DNA of 19,010 bases from an uncultured Muribaculaceae bacterium (GCA_910588065.1 CAJUPZ010000031.1:1-19010), one strand, 5' to 3'; counted from the stretch's first letter, positions 4,457 to 12,565 are shown. The notes: a model not told the origin generated them from the letters alone. Numbers and translations are program-made.

Positions 4457-7216
4457 TCATGCCTCAACTCCCTCAGGGTCATCATCAAGACTGCTCCCCT
4501 CCATTATATTCAGCGCCTTATAGGTAGGATAGTCTTTGATGGATAGTGTCTCGACGGTTTCCATCTGCTTGGGTTCGCCCTCTGCAGGGGGCGCGGTGGG
4601 TGAACCGACAACATACTGCCCGTCGGCATTAATTTTGTCGGAATACACTTTTTGGAGCGCGCTGCCAACCAGCTCGCCCGCCTCGCTCTCCGTTTTGTAG
4701 TGCAATATCAGCTCATCCACAGCCCTTGTGAATCCTACATACAGCACATTGAGCTCATCAAGCATTGCCGAGGCGCACATCTGGCGGTACTCCTCCTCAA
4801 ACGGAGTGTTCTCAAGCGCAGCCGTGGGCTTCAGCAACAGCATCGGCGGCTGCTCGGCGTCAATCCCCTTCAGACCCTTGTTTTCAAACCACACCTCATT
4901 CCTCAGCTTCACCATGTTGCCGTGGATGAAAGGCAGATGAACGCACTTGAATTCAAGCCCCTTCGACTTGTGGATTGTCATCACAAGGATAGCATTAGGG
5001 TCAGCCGGCGCGGAGATGGTCAGCCTGTAGCCCTTATCATCCCACCAGCGCAAAAAACTGCGTATATCATTGAGCCCGAATGCGCTGTAGTCCGCCACAA
5101 TATCATGAAACGCGCAGATAAAGCTGTTCTGCTGAGCCACCATATCGGCATCAAGTCCCGAAATGATATCCTCAACAATATCGGTGATGGTCTCCGACAA
5201 TTCGCCCTCTACCTTTGCCGGACACCCCTCGCACACTGCCCGGTCAAGAGCTTCGGCAACATCGCAGCCGCTGTTGCGGTAAAGTTTGAACCGCGACACC
5301 ATGAACATCGTATCCCGCCGGTTCTTATATGTCTTGCCCGTGTAATCATCTCCGCTCGGCATCGCTATGCTGCGCAGAGTGCTCACTATGACATTGACCG
5401 CCGGAGAATCCGACACCCGCATTAGCTCATCGCTCACAATATTATAATCATGGCGCGATTCCTTGCGGTGGTCCACAAGATACGATATTATCCGCGCGCC
5501 CTCCTCGTTGCCGCGCACAAGAATCGCTATATCGCTGGGGCGGTAGCCGGCGTCAAGCTGACTCTCGATATCCGCGGCAAGACGCGGCAACACATAATCG
5601 GCATAATCATTATTGTTCTTACACTCAACCGGAGTGGCGCATATATACCCGCGGTGTCCTTTGTTCTTATCGGGAATTCCCTGCTCTACATTGGCATACA
5701 CATCCTCCGCTCCGCAGATAGCGGCCATCGCACGAAACAGCCTGTTGTTGAACTCCACAACATCCGCACTGCTGCGCCAATTCTTGTTGCGCGACGGATC
5801 ATTGCCGCACACCTCGCAATCATACCCGAAACTCTCCACCACCTCATGCTGCAGCAGCGTCGGATCTGAATTGCGGAACCGGTAGATACACTGCTTCTCG
5901 TCACCGATCACAAGCGAGTCGTGGCGAAGCGACAACCCCTCCGCAACAAGCGGCCTCAGATTCTCCCACTGCATCCTGGAAGTGTCCTGAAACTCATCTA
6001 TAAGATAATGATTCAGCCTAAGTCCCAGGCGCTCATATATAAAAGGTGTATCCTCATCCTCTATTATACTGTGCACTATGGAATTCGTGTCCGACAGCAT
6101 CAGCGCGTTATTATCCTTGCGATACTCGGCCATATACTTGTGCACCTGCGCCATCAGCGTCAGGTAAAACATATTGTCGCGCACCTCCTTGAGCAACGCT
6201 ATCTCTTTCTTCCCCTCGATCAATGTCCTGCAGGCTCTCTCTATCTGCTCTATGCAGCGGTCGCTCACCTCATCCGCATATTTCTTGATACAGTAATTCC
6301 GCCCGCCGTTTTCCACCACCTTGGGTATCACCGTGCTGTCTGAATCACCTTTCTCGGCAAGGATTTCAAGCGCGTTGACAAGCACCACCTTGAATTTCTG
6401 CGCCCCGCCGCCCTCGCATTCCCTTATCTCCTTTACCGCCTGGGTCCCCTCTTTCCTCATATCGCCGCGAAGCAGCTTCATCCTGTTGAACAAAGCCGTC
6501 TCAAACCGCTCGACACGCTCCTCATCGGCAAAAAACTCGCTGAAAGTGCTGAACGATTTGATAAAGGTCTCGCTGCTCAGAGCCTCTATACGCTTTAAAA
6601 ATGTCCGGTAATTGGGATTGTTCTTGTCAAACAGCATCACCGACTTGCCGTCATTGAATTCCCGGATAAGAAAACTGGATATGCTCTTGACCGTGCGCCT
6701 CACGCTCTTATCCCCGCTGTTCTGGCTCAGCGAGTCAAAAAAGCGCTGCACACTCTCAGCCATCAGCTCGCTGCCGTCAAGACTCAGCTCATAGTCCCCC
6801 GACAGCTCCGCCTCGCGGGCAAAGGTGCGGAGTATGGTCTGAAAAAACGAATCGATGGTGCTGATATTGAAAAAATTGAAGTCGAACAGCATCTGGTGCA
6901 GGGTCTTGCGCGACAACACCCGCAGCTCATCCTCCGTGCAGCCGAACTCCTCCACCAGACTCTCCATATAACTCGGCTTCCCCTCGGCAACCCCCGCAAG
7001 GAGCGCAAGCTCCTCCACAATACGGCTCTTCATCTCCTCGGTCGCCTTGTTGGTAAATGTTATGGCAAGTATATGGCGGTGGGCCGAAGTGGCGCCTTTG
7101 CGCAGGCTATATCCGTCGCCATCTCCTCTCTTCTCTCCAAGAAGAAGTCTGATGTACGTCTGCGCCAGGGTGTATGTCTTTCCCGAGCCTGCCGACGCTT
7201 TGTAAACCGTGAGCAT
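4457..7216 (-). CDS. UvrD/AddA-like superfamily 1 DNA helicase, short C terminus
   Basis: A 919-aa ATP-driven 3'-5' DNA helicase of the UvrD/RecB/AddA group, expected in double-strand break processing. SF1 motifs are in order: Walker A ASAGSGKT (7-14), motif Ia ITFTNKATEEM (about 53-63), motif II DEFQDTS (about 406), motif III GDEKQCIYRFRNSD (about 437), motif V VMTIHKSKGLEF (about 743-754) and motif VI LNVLYVGFTRAVDEL (about 822-836). AddA and RecB proteins normally continue with a PD-(D/E)XK nuclease-fold domain. Here only about 85 low-complexity residues follow motif VI and no nuclease motif is seen, so it is either a helicase-only form or has lost that domain. No addB-like gene is adjacent. 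It is the last gene of the dnaX cluster, 29 nt after the SUI1 gene. The ATG at 7216 directly precedes the Walker A strand. Confidence 0.9.
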   Translation of the reverse strand: MLTVYKASAGSGKTYTLAQTYIRLLLGEKRGDGDGYSLRKGATSAHRHILAITFTNKATEEMKSRIVEELALLAGVAEGKPSYMESLVEEFGCTEDELRVLSRKTLHQMLFDFNFFNISTIDSFFQTILRTFAREAELSGDYELSLDGSELMAESVQRFFDSLSQNSGDKSVRRTVKSISSFLIREFNDGKSVMLFDKNNPNYRTFLKRIEALSSETFIKSFSTFSEFFADEERVERFETALFNRMKLLRGDMRKEGTQAVKEIRECEGGGAQKFKVVLVNALEILAEKGDSDSTVIPKVVENGGRNYCIKKYADEVSDRCIEQIERACRTLIEGKKEIALLKEVRDNMFYLTLMAQVHKYMAEYRKDNNALMLSDTNSIVHSIIEDEDTPFIYERLGLRLNHYLIDEFQDTSRMQWENLRPLVAEGLSLRHDSLVIGDEKQCIYRFRNSDPTLLQHEVVESFGYDCEVCGNDPSRNKNWRSSADVVEFNNRLFRAMAAICGAEDVYANVEQGIPDKNKGHRGYICATPVECKNNNDYADYVLPRLAADIESQLDAGYRPSDIAILVRGNEEGARIISYLVDHRKESRHDYNIVSDELMRVSDSPAVNVIVSTLRSIAMPSGDDYTGKTYKNRRDTMFMVSRFKLYRNSGCDVAEALDRAVCEGCPAKVEGELSETITDIVEDIISGLDADMVAQQNSFICAFHDIVADYSAFGLNDIRSFLRWWDDKGYRLTISAPADPNAILVMTIHKSKGLEFKCVHLPFIHGNMVKLRNEVWFENKGLKGIDAEQPPMLLLKPTAALENTPFEEEYRQMCASAMLDELNVLYVGFTRAVDELILHYKTESEAGELVGSALQKVYSDKINADGQYVVGSPTAPPAEGEPKQMETVETLSIKDYPTYKALNIMEGSSLDDDPEGVEA

Positions 7217-7245
7217 AATCCAATCCGTATCTTTACTTTATTTAT

Positions 7246-7590
7246 TCAGATAATCCGGGCCTTCATGCCCATAGCTTCAAGCGCCGCGAGCACATCCTTG
7301 CGCCGGTCCCCCTGCACAAGAATCTCACCGCCGCGCACCGACCCTCCGGTGGCAAGCCGCTTCTTGAGCCTGGAAGCTATCTCTTTCAGCTCCTCCTCGC
7401 CGCAAGTAAAGCCGCATATTATCGTGGCCTGCTTGCCGCCGCGCCCCTTGCGCTCAAACACTATGTCAAGCCGCGGCATCCGGGGTGAGGGCTCAGCCTC
7501 CTGCACCGGAGCGGGCTCCTCGCCCTCAGGCAATGTGGAGCGCAACGCCCCGAGTTGTTCCTGACAGTCCATATCCATATTCAATTTCAT
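7246..7590 (-). CDS. SUI1/eIF1-like translation initiation factor (YciH family)
   Basis: A small cytosolic protein (114 aa) of the SUI1/YciH family, related to eukaryotic eIF1, which helps start-site fidelity. Its precise role in bacteria is not settled. The N-terminal 45 residues are variable and acidic. The SUI1 domain follows (about 48-114) with the basic signature RKGRGGKQATIICGF and the TGGSVRGGEILVQGD core. The length is normal for bacterial members. Its ATG overlaps the stop of the upstream lipoprotein gene as ATGA, so translation is probably coupled. A second in-frame ATG (residue 5) is possible. The helicase gene follows 29 nt downstream in the same direction. Confidence 0.9.
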   Translation of the reverse strand: MKLNMDMDCQEQLGALRSTLPEGEEPAPVQEAEPSPRMPRLDIVFERKGRGGKQATIICGFTCGEEELKEIASRLKKRLATGGSVRGGEILVQGDRRKDVLAALEAMGMKARII

Positions 7591-8015
7591 TCATCAAGCC
7601 GCAGCGAGTCAACAGGTATATCCTGCGACCCCACGAGAGTGGCAAGCATCACCGCGTGCGACACATGCTCCGGCGCAACATTCGCATAAAAACTCCGCGC
7701 GCTGTCAGCATTGGCATCATAAGCCTTCCGGTAGCACCGCGCGGCAAGAGCGACATGGTCGCCCTGGTCAACAGAATCGGCAATCTGCATCAGCACCATC
7801 GACAGCCGACCGAACTGACTCGGGGTCAATGCCGAAGTGTCACGGCTGCCGAGAACATGGTTGGCCACACTCTCGGCAACACGCATATCGCCCTGCGATA
7901 TCGCCATCTCAGCCTCCCGTATGTCCGCATCATTCTTTTCTATAGCATCTCCGCCACACCCGGACAGTGCTGTCAGCATGGCCGCGAGAGATAATGTAAG
8001 GTACAAGTGTCTCAT
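7587..8015 (-). CDS. Small lipoprotein with helical repeat-like body
   Basis: A 142-aa predicted lipoprotein. The N terminus MRHLYLTLSLAAMLTALSGCGG is a type II signal peptide with lipobox LSGC, giving a lipidated Cys at residue 20. The mature part is Ala-rich and helical (EAEMAISQGDMRVAESVANH, ALAARCYRKAYDANADSA), resembling one or two TPR-like hairpins, though no TPR consensus is complete. It should sit on the periplasmic face or outer surface of an envelope membrane; the function is unknown. It lies 39 nt downstream of dnaX and overlaps the SUI1 start by 4 nt. A single-domain lipoprotein inside a replication and translation cluster is unexplained. Confidence 0.8.
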   Translation of the reverse strand: MRHLYLTLSLAAMLTALSGCGGDAIEKNDADIREAEMAISQGDMRVAESVANHVLGSRDTSALTPSQFGRLSMVLMQIADSVDQGDHVALAARCYRKAYDANADSARSFYANVAPEHVSHAVMLATLVGSQDIPVDSLRLDE

Positions 8016-8054
8016 AATACAGTTTGAAATATATTAGTGCATTAAGTGTGTTTA

Positions 8055-9773
8055 TCAGCTTAATTTCAGTTTCAGCTTCTCCATGAACTCGCCAACAAAG
8101 GGATTCTCCTCAACTATCTTGGCCATCAGCTCACGGTCATTGAGGGTGTAGCGCATACCTTCGGCCGACTCCACCACATTAACATCAAGTTCTATATGGT
8201 CATTTTCAAGCCGATCCCTCAGCCACGCCAGTATCTGAGGCATCTTCTCCACCATCAGATCGCGTTGCATCTCATTGGTCACCTCCGCCGTAAAATGTAT
8301 GCTGTCAGTGGTGACAGGCACAGATGTGCGCATCGTGTTCACAATTATGCGCTCCTTGGGATGCGCGTTGATGAAGGAGTTCCACGCATTTTCGAATTCA
8401 GGATATGAAAACAGTTTGCTCCGCTTCGGCTTCTCTTTGACAGCACCCGCCGCAGGCTGATCCTTCAGCAGCCCCGTGCGCAGCGACACCCTCGGGGTGC
8501 GCAGCGATGTCGCTCCACGCATTCCAACCCCGCCTCCTGCCGGTGGCACAACTGCCGGTGCCGGTGCAGGTGCCGCCGTTGCATCCGGAGCGGGGAGTGT
8601 GTGCTCTGTCTGTTCTACCGAACTGTTTGCAGCGTCAATTGGTTTCAACCGCCCCTCTCCGTCGCTGCCTTTAGGGGAGGGGCTGAGTGATTGGCATATT
8701 TTGGCGAGCGTCAGCTCTATCAGAAATTGTTTGCCGCTCGCGGCGCGGTAATTCAAATCCGCTTCATTGCACAGATTCATCGCCCGATACAGAAATCCGG
8801 GGGTGCACTTGGCGGCGATAGCTTTCATTGCCGCCTTGGCCTCCTCGCCGGCCTCTACAAGCGCAAGGGTGGACGGATCGGTCGCAGCCATCAGGTCGCG
8901 AAGATAAGCCGCCAGCCCGTTGATAAAGAACTGCGAGTCAAATCCGGCGTCGCGTATCTCCTTGTATATTACCCATGTGCGCAGCACATCGCCGGCAAGA
9001 AAAGCCTCGAGCAACTTGTTGTAGTACTCGTAATCGAGCACATTCAGGTTCTCGATCGTCGCCTTGTAAGTGATATTGCCGCCACAGCACGCAGCCACCT
9101 GGTCAAATATCGACAGCGCGTCGCGCATCGCCCCGTCAGCCTTACGGGCTATGACATTCAGCGCCGCCTCCTCCGCGGTGATGCCCTCGCTCTTGGCCAC
9201 ATACTGCAGGTGACTTATCATGTCGGGAATCGTGATACGGTGGAAATCATATATCTGACACCGCGACAGAATGGTGGGGATGATCTTGTGCTTCTCCGTT
9301 GTCGCGAGAATGAAAATCACATGCTTGGGCGGCTCCTCGAGGGTCTTGAGAAAAGCATTGAAAGCCCCGGATGACAGCATGTGCACCTCATCGACAATGA
9401 ACACGCGGTACTTGCCCACTGCCGGTGGCACCTGCACCTGCTCAACAAGGTCGCGAATCGCATCAACGCCGTTGTTTGACGCCGCGTCAAGCTCCAGTAT
9501 GTTCAGCGACGTGCCGGCATTGAACGCCTTGCACGAATCGCACTCATTGCAAGCTTCCCCTTCCGGAGTGCGGTGCTCGCAGTTGATGGTCTTGGCAAAG
9601 ATTCGCGCACACGAGGTTTTGCCCACGCCCCTCGACCCGCAGAACAGGTAGGAGTGGGCAAGCCTGCCGGTGGCGACAGCGTTTTTCAGGGTGGTTGTCA
9701 GAGCCTTCTGCCCAACCACCGTGTCAAACGTCGCCGGCCTGTACTTCCTTGCCGAAACTTGATATGGTTGCAT
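8055..9773 (-). CDS. dnaX: DNA polymerase III subunit gamma/tau
   Basis: The clamp-loader ATPase of the replisome, 572 aa. The AAA+ domain shows Walker A GSRGVGKT (46-53), the zinc-binding cysteines C65, C75, C78 and C81 (Cx9Cx2Cx2C, as in E. coli DnaX), Walker B VFIVDEVHML and sensor/arginine-finger segment TILSRCQIYDF. Domain III ends near residue 355. A Pro/Ala/Gly-rich linker (about 360-450) follows, then a conserved C-terminal domain (SYPEFENAWNSFINAHPKERII). The ATG at 9773 (MQPYQVSARKYRP) fits the family; a TTG 42 nt upstream in frame is unlikely. The linker contains two palindromic segments, at 8476-8514 and 8651-8683, that read in frame. I saw no A6G-type slippery site for a short gamma form. 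It is the first gene of a minus-strand run. Confidence 0.96.
   Translation of the reverse strand: MQPYQVSARKYRPATFDTVVGQKALTTTLKNAVATGRLAHSYLFCGSRGVGKTSCARIFAKTINCEHRTPEGEACNECDSCKAFNAGTSLNILELDAASNNGVDAIRDLVEQVQVPPAVGKYRVFIVDEVHMLSSGAFNAFLKTLEEPPKHVIFILATTEKHKIIPTILSRCQIYDFHRITIPDMISHLQYVAKSEGITAEEAALNVIARKADGAMRDALSIFDQVAACCGGNITYKATIENLNVLDYEYYNKLLEAFLAGDVLRTWVIYKEIRDAGFDSQFFINGLAAYLRDLMAATDPSTLALVEAGEEAKAAMKAIAAKCTPGFLYRAMNLCNEADLNYRAASGKQFLIELTLAKICQSLSPSPKGSDGEGRLKPIDAANSSVEQTEHTLPAPDATAAPAPAPAVVPPAGGGVGMRGATSLRTPRVSLRTGLLKDQPAAGAVKEKPKRSKLFSYPEFENAWNSFINAHPKERIIVNTMRTSVPVTTDSIHFTAEVTNEMQRDLMVEKMPQILAWLRDRLENDHIELDVNVVESAEGMRYTLNDRELMAKIVEENPFVGEFMEKLKLKLS
8476..8514. repeat. Tandem 21-bp repeat with hairpins inside dnaX
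   Basis: GTGCGCAGCGA occurs at 8476-8486 and 8497-8507, a 21-bp period that encodes the protein repeat SLRT twice. Between and after the copies lie CACCC-TCG-GGGTG (8487-8499) and AGCGA-TG-TCGCT (8503-8514). All of it reads in frame in the linker of DnaX. Confidence 0.75.
8651..8683. repeat. 10-bp-stem palindrome inside dnaX
   Basis: GCCCCTCTCC (8651-8660) pairs with GGGGAGGGGC (8674-8683) over all 10 positions, one of them T-G, around a 13-nt loop. In frame it encodes a Ser/Pro/Gly stretch (LSPSPKGSDGEGRL) at the start of the linker. Confidence 0.75.
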
Positions 9774-9804
9774 AGTTGTGACTGATATCTTATATGTGTG
9801 ATTA

Positions 9805-9812
9805 CAAAAGTA
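9805..9812 (-). promoter_or_regulatory. Possible -7 element of the dnaX cluster
   Basis: Minus-strand TACTTTTG matches TAnnTTTG and lies 31 nt upstream of the dnaX ATG. No convincing -33 element is seen at the right distance. Confidence 0.4.
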
Positions 9813-9834
9813 CAAAATAATTCAATATTTTCAC

Positions 9835-9842
9835 TAATTTTG
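9835..9842 (+). promoter_or_regulatory. Possible -7 element of the divIC gene
   Basis: TAATTTTG ends 5 nt before the ATG at 9848. By the SRP RNA ruler the transcript would start at or next to the start codon. No -33 match is visible. Confidence 0.35.
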
Positions 9843-9847
9843 CCCCC

Positions 9848-10150
9848 ATGGATTCAAAGATTACAAATATTGTGCGCTGGAGCCGCCGATACATCAGGCT
9901 CAGCTTCATCATAATGGTGGGCATACTCACCTACATCCTCTTTTTCGGCGACAACTCCATCATCGAGTACTACCGCTACCAGAAAGAGGCCGACAATCTC
10001 AGAGCTCAGATTATCGAGTGCAACGACTCGATCACATACTACGACAACCTCAACAGGCTGCTGCGCACCGACCCCGAGACCATGGAGCGGATAGTCCGCG
10101 AGCAGTATCATATGCAGCGTCACAACGAAGATATTTACATTGTGGAATGA
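9848..10150 (+). CDS. DivIC/FtsB-like septum formation initiator
   Basis: A 100-aa bitopic membrane protein of the septum formation initiator family (FtsB in Proteobacteria, DivIC in Firmicutes). It would bridge division proteins in the divisome together with FtsL and FtsQ/DivIB. Residues 1-17 are basic and cytoplasmic. One transmembrane helix follows (about 18-36, LSFIIMVGILTYILFFG), then a coiled coil (about 40-68, YYRYQKEADNLRAQIIECND) and the typical C-terminal segment DPETMERIVREQYHM. The length is normal. Its stop overlaps the next start as ATGA, so translation is probably coupled. It is divergent from dnaX across a 74-nt gap. Confidence 0.88.
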   Translation: MDSKITNIVRWSRRYIRLSFIIMVGILTYILFFGDNSIIEYYRYQKEADNLRAQIIECNDSITYYDNLNRLLRTDPETMERIVREQYHMQRHNEDIYIVE

Positions 10151-10539
10151 ATAAGAAAGCAAAGAATACCACCGCCCGCGCCTGGGCAAAATGGCTCGCC
10201 GTGGCAGGACTGCTGCTGGTGCTGGCCGCAACAGCCATGCCTCTGTTCAGAATGCAGGGCTACCTTTTCCGATACCTCTACGCCGCAGGTGCCCTCGCGG
10301 TGTTCACCGGCAGGCTGTTCAACCCCTGCCCCTACGCCAGCATCCGAGTGAAGCGCCTCTACCGTATCGAAGTGTGGGCCGGCGTAATTTTCTGTGTCGG
10401 CGCATTCTTCATGTTCTACCGCGGTGCGGGAGCGATGGACTGGATGGCATTCACCCTTGCGGGAGGCGCCATTGAGGCATACGCATCGCTGATGATACCC
10501 AAAGCCGTCGGCAACAACGGCTCAAAAGGGGGCTCATAA
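10147..10539 (+). CDS. Four-helix membrane protein of unknown function
   Basis: A 130-aa protein starting MNKKAKNTTARAWAKW, a basic cytoplasmic tail. Four hydrophobic helices follow: about 17-36 (LAVAGLLLVLAATAMPLF), 40-60 (GYLFRYLYAAGALAVFTGRLF), 76-92 (VWAGVIFCVGAFFMFY) and 98-118 (MDWMAFTLAGGAIEAYASLMI). The loop between helices 2 and 3 holds NPCPYASIRVKRLYRIE. I do not recognise the family beyond small conserved Bacteroidota membrane proteins. The start is fixed by the ATGA overlap with the divIC stop; an upstream in-frame start at 10018 would lie inside that gene. Coupling suggests an envelope or division context, which is inference from position only. Confidence 0.8.
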   Translation: MNKKAKNTTARAWAKWLAVAGLLLVLAATAMPLFRMQGYLFRYLYAAGALAVFTGRLFNPCPYASIRVKRLYRIEVWAGVIFCVGAFFMFYRGAGAMDWMAFTLAGGAIEAYASLMIPKAVGNNGSKGGS

Positions 10540-10582
10540 TGATGTTTGTGCACATTATCTGTTTTTTATGCACCTTTTTTCG

Positions 10583-10590
10583 TAACTTTG
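10583..10590 (+). promoter_or_regulatory. -7 element of the coaX transcript
   Basis: TAACTTTG ends 7 nt before the coaX ATG. The expected start at about 10596 would leave only one or two untranslated bases. The -33 region (TCTGTTTTTT) is a weak match. Confidence 0.5.
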
Positions 10591-10597
10591 CGCCGAA

Positions 10598-11335
10598 ATG
10601 GCACTGTATCTGACGATAGACCAAGGCAACACAGCCGCAAAGCTCGCGCTGTGGAAAGATGACAGACTGCTCGACCTCCGAATCGAGCCAAAACTCACCG
10701 TTGCCACCGTTGAGAGCTTCACCTCTGGCTTCGGTGTGGCCGATGCGGCCATCTACTGCTCGGTAGCCACCCCGGGAAACGAGATTGTTGAAGGCATCAG
10801 ACACCTTGCCCGCAAAGTGTGCCGCCTCACAAACTCAACCCCTCTGCCCATCGCTATCGACTACCGCACCCCCTGCACCCTCGGCACCGACAGGATAGCC
10901 TCGGCAGTGGGAGCATGGGCAAGCTATCCCGGCAGGAAAATGCTCGTGGTGGATGCCGGCACAGCCGTGACGTATGACGTCGTATCCGCCGACGGCCATT
11001 TCAAGGGTGGCAACATCGCCCCCGGCATGAGAATGAGGCTCGACGCCCTGCACCGCTTCACAAAGCGGCTGCCGCTGGTTGAAGTGCCTCGCGAGCTCAA
11101 ATATGATACCTTCATGGGCTACGACACCTCCTCGGCAATGATACTCGGCGCCATCTACGGAATTGTCGGAGCCATTTCATACTACCGCGCCCGCCTCGGC
11201 GACGACACCCTTGTGGTGATGACCGGCGGATGGGCAAACCAGCTGAGCGGACTGTGCGACTTCAGCATCGTTGTGGAGCCGGACCTCGCCAGCAAAGGAC
11301 TCAACAGAATATTATTGTACAATGAAAATAAATAG
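10598..11335 (+). CDS. coaX: Type III pantothenate kinase
   Basis: Phosphorylates pantothenate with ATP, the first step of coenzyme A synthesis, in the cytosol. The 245-aa protein has the ASKHA-fold motifs of CoaX: N-terminal phosphate loop TIDQGNTAAKLALW (6-19), the pantothenate/dimer region DYRTPCTLGTDRIASAVGAW (about 88-107) with the catalytic Asp in GTDR, then VVDAGTAVTYDVV (about 114-126), GGNIAPGMRMRLDALH (about 133-148) and the adenosine motif VMTGGWANQL (about 207-216). Length is close to the usual ~250 aa. It follows a 58-nt gap that holds a -7 motif, so it may start its own transcript. Its last 14 nt overlap the start of the outer-membrane protein gene. Confidence 0.95.
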   Translation: MALYLTIDQGNTAAKLALWKDDRLLDLRIEPKLTVATVESFTSGFGVADAAIYCSVATPGNEIVEGIRHLARKVCRLTNSTPLPIAIDYRTPCTLGTDRIASAVGAWASYPGRKMLVVDAGTAVTYDVVSADGHFKGGNIAPGMRMRLDALHRFTKRLPLVEVPRELKYDTFMGYDTSSAMILGAIYGIVGAISYYRARLGDDTLVVMTGGWANQLSGLCDFSIVVEPDLASKGLNRILLYNENK

Positions 11336-12557
11336 ATTTCTAACCGTGATAATCGCGGCCCTGTCAATGACAGCCGCATTTGCACAGCAGACAGCAAGTC
11401 CCTACTCCAAATTCGGCTACGGCCTGCTCCGCGACAACGCGACATCCGCGCAGCGACAGATGGGCGGCATAGGCTACGCCATGACCTCCGGCAGGCAGAT
11501 AAACGTGATGAACCCCGCATCATACTCCCGCATCGACTCCCTCACTTTCCTCTTTGACATGGGCGTGGATGCTTCGTTCATCAACTCAAACGACAACGGC
11601 TCAAAGCTCAACCAGAAGGGTGGCGGCCTCGACTACATCACAATGCAGTTTCCCCTGAGCAAGCGCATCGGCGCCAGCATAGGCCTGCTGCCATACTCCT
11701 CCGTGGGCTACTCCTTCGGCAGTGAAATCAAAAACGGCACCAACTCCCACCAGGGTTCCGGAGGCATCAACCAGCTGTATGCCGGACTCAGCGGCACCAT
11801 ATTCAAAGGGTTCAGCGCCGGATTCAACTTCTCATATCTTTTCGGCAACAATATCAACGATATATACGCATATACCAGCACCGGCTCGACATCTCTGTTT
11901 GAGCAGGTGATCGAGGTGCGCGACTGGCATATCGACCTCGGCCTGCAGTACACCCTCCCCCTCAACCGCGACGATGTGCTCGGATTCGGCATCACATACT
12001 CACCCGGCAAAGACCTGCTCGGCAACGCCCGCGTGATAAAATATGATGTCACCTCTCAGGAAAAGCCCGACACCGTGCAGTCCATACGCCTGCGCCACAA
12101 CTTCGCTCTGCCCGACACCTGGGGTGCCGGTGTGAACTACCGCCACGGCAACCGCTGGATGGTGGAGGCTGACGTAACATACCAGCCCTGGAGCAAAGTC
12201 AAGTTCGCCCAGATGGCTGACTTCCCCGCAACCAAATTCGCCGACCGCTGGAAAGTGGCAGCCGGCGGAGAATGGCGTCCCAAGGACCGCGGCAACTATT
12301 TCAGCCTCGTGACCTACCGCCTCGGCGGCTATTACAACCGCGATTACATGATGGTGGGAGACAACCATGTGCGCGAATACGGCCTCAGCTGCGGCTTCGG
12401 CTTCCCCACACTCTCCACCAAAACCATCATCAACCTCGGCTTCGAGTACAAGAACCGCCGCGCTAACCCCAACCCCCTGCTTCAGGAGAAATACTTCTCC
12501 ATAACACTGGGAATCAACTTCAACGAGCTCTGGTTCTTCAAACGCAAAATCGACTGA
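11322..12557 (+). CDS. Predicted outer-membrane beta-barrel protein
   Basis: A 411-aa protein with a type I signal peptide (MKINRFLTVIIAALSMTAAFAQQ, cleavage after AFA or nearby). The mature part is rich in alternating aromatic/polar strands and Gly, for example SKRIGASIGLLPYSSVGYSFG, FSAGFNFSYLFGNN and KTIINLGFEYKNRR. That pattern, and the N-terminal SPYSKFGYG region, resemble FadL/OmpP1-like barrels of Bacteroidota; no substrate can be named. Start: ATG 11322 overlaps the coaX end by 14 nt and opens the signal peptide; an earlier in-frame start at 11271 would add an unrelated leader. It precedes lptC by 8 nt, which fits an outer-membrane role. Confidence 0.85.
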   Translation: MKINRFLTVIIAALSMTAAFAQQTASPYSKFGYGLLRDNATSAQRQMGGIGYAMTSGRQINVMNPASYSRIDSLTFLFDMGVDASFINSNDNGSKLNQKGGGLDYITMQFPLSKRIGASIGLLPYSSVGYSFGSEIKNGTNSHQGSGGINQLYAGLSGTIFKGFSAGFNFSYLFGNNINDIYAYTSTGSTSLFEQVIEVRDWHIDLGLQYTLPLNRDDVLGFGITYSPGKDLLGNARVIKYDVTSQEKPDTVQSIRLRHNFALPDTWGAGVNYRHGNRWMVEADVTYQPWSKVKFAQMADFPATKFADRWKVAAGGEWRPKDRGNYFSLVTYRLGGYYNRDYMMVGDNHVREYGLSCGFGFPTLSTKTIINLGFEYKNRRANPNPLLQEKYFSITLGINFNELWFFKRKID

Positions 12558-12565
12558 TCACCGGA

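Noticed and set aside
4652..5425. Open plus-strand frame of 257 codons opposite the helicase
   Set aside because: It lies fully inside the conserved helicase motif region on the other strand, and its sequence has no protein-family features.
8055..9773. Programmed frameshift in dnaX producing a short gamma subunit
   Set aside because: No A6G-like slippery heptamer was seen in the coding strand near the linker.
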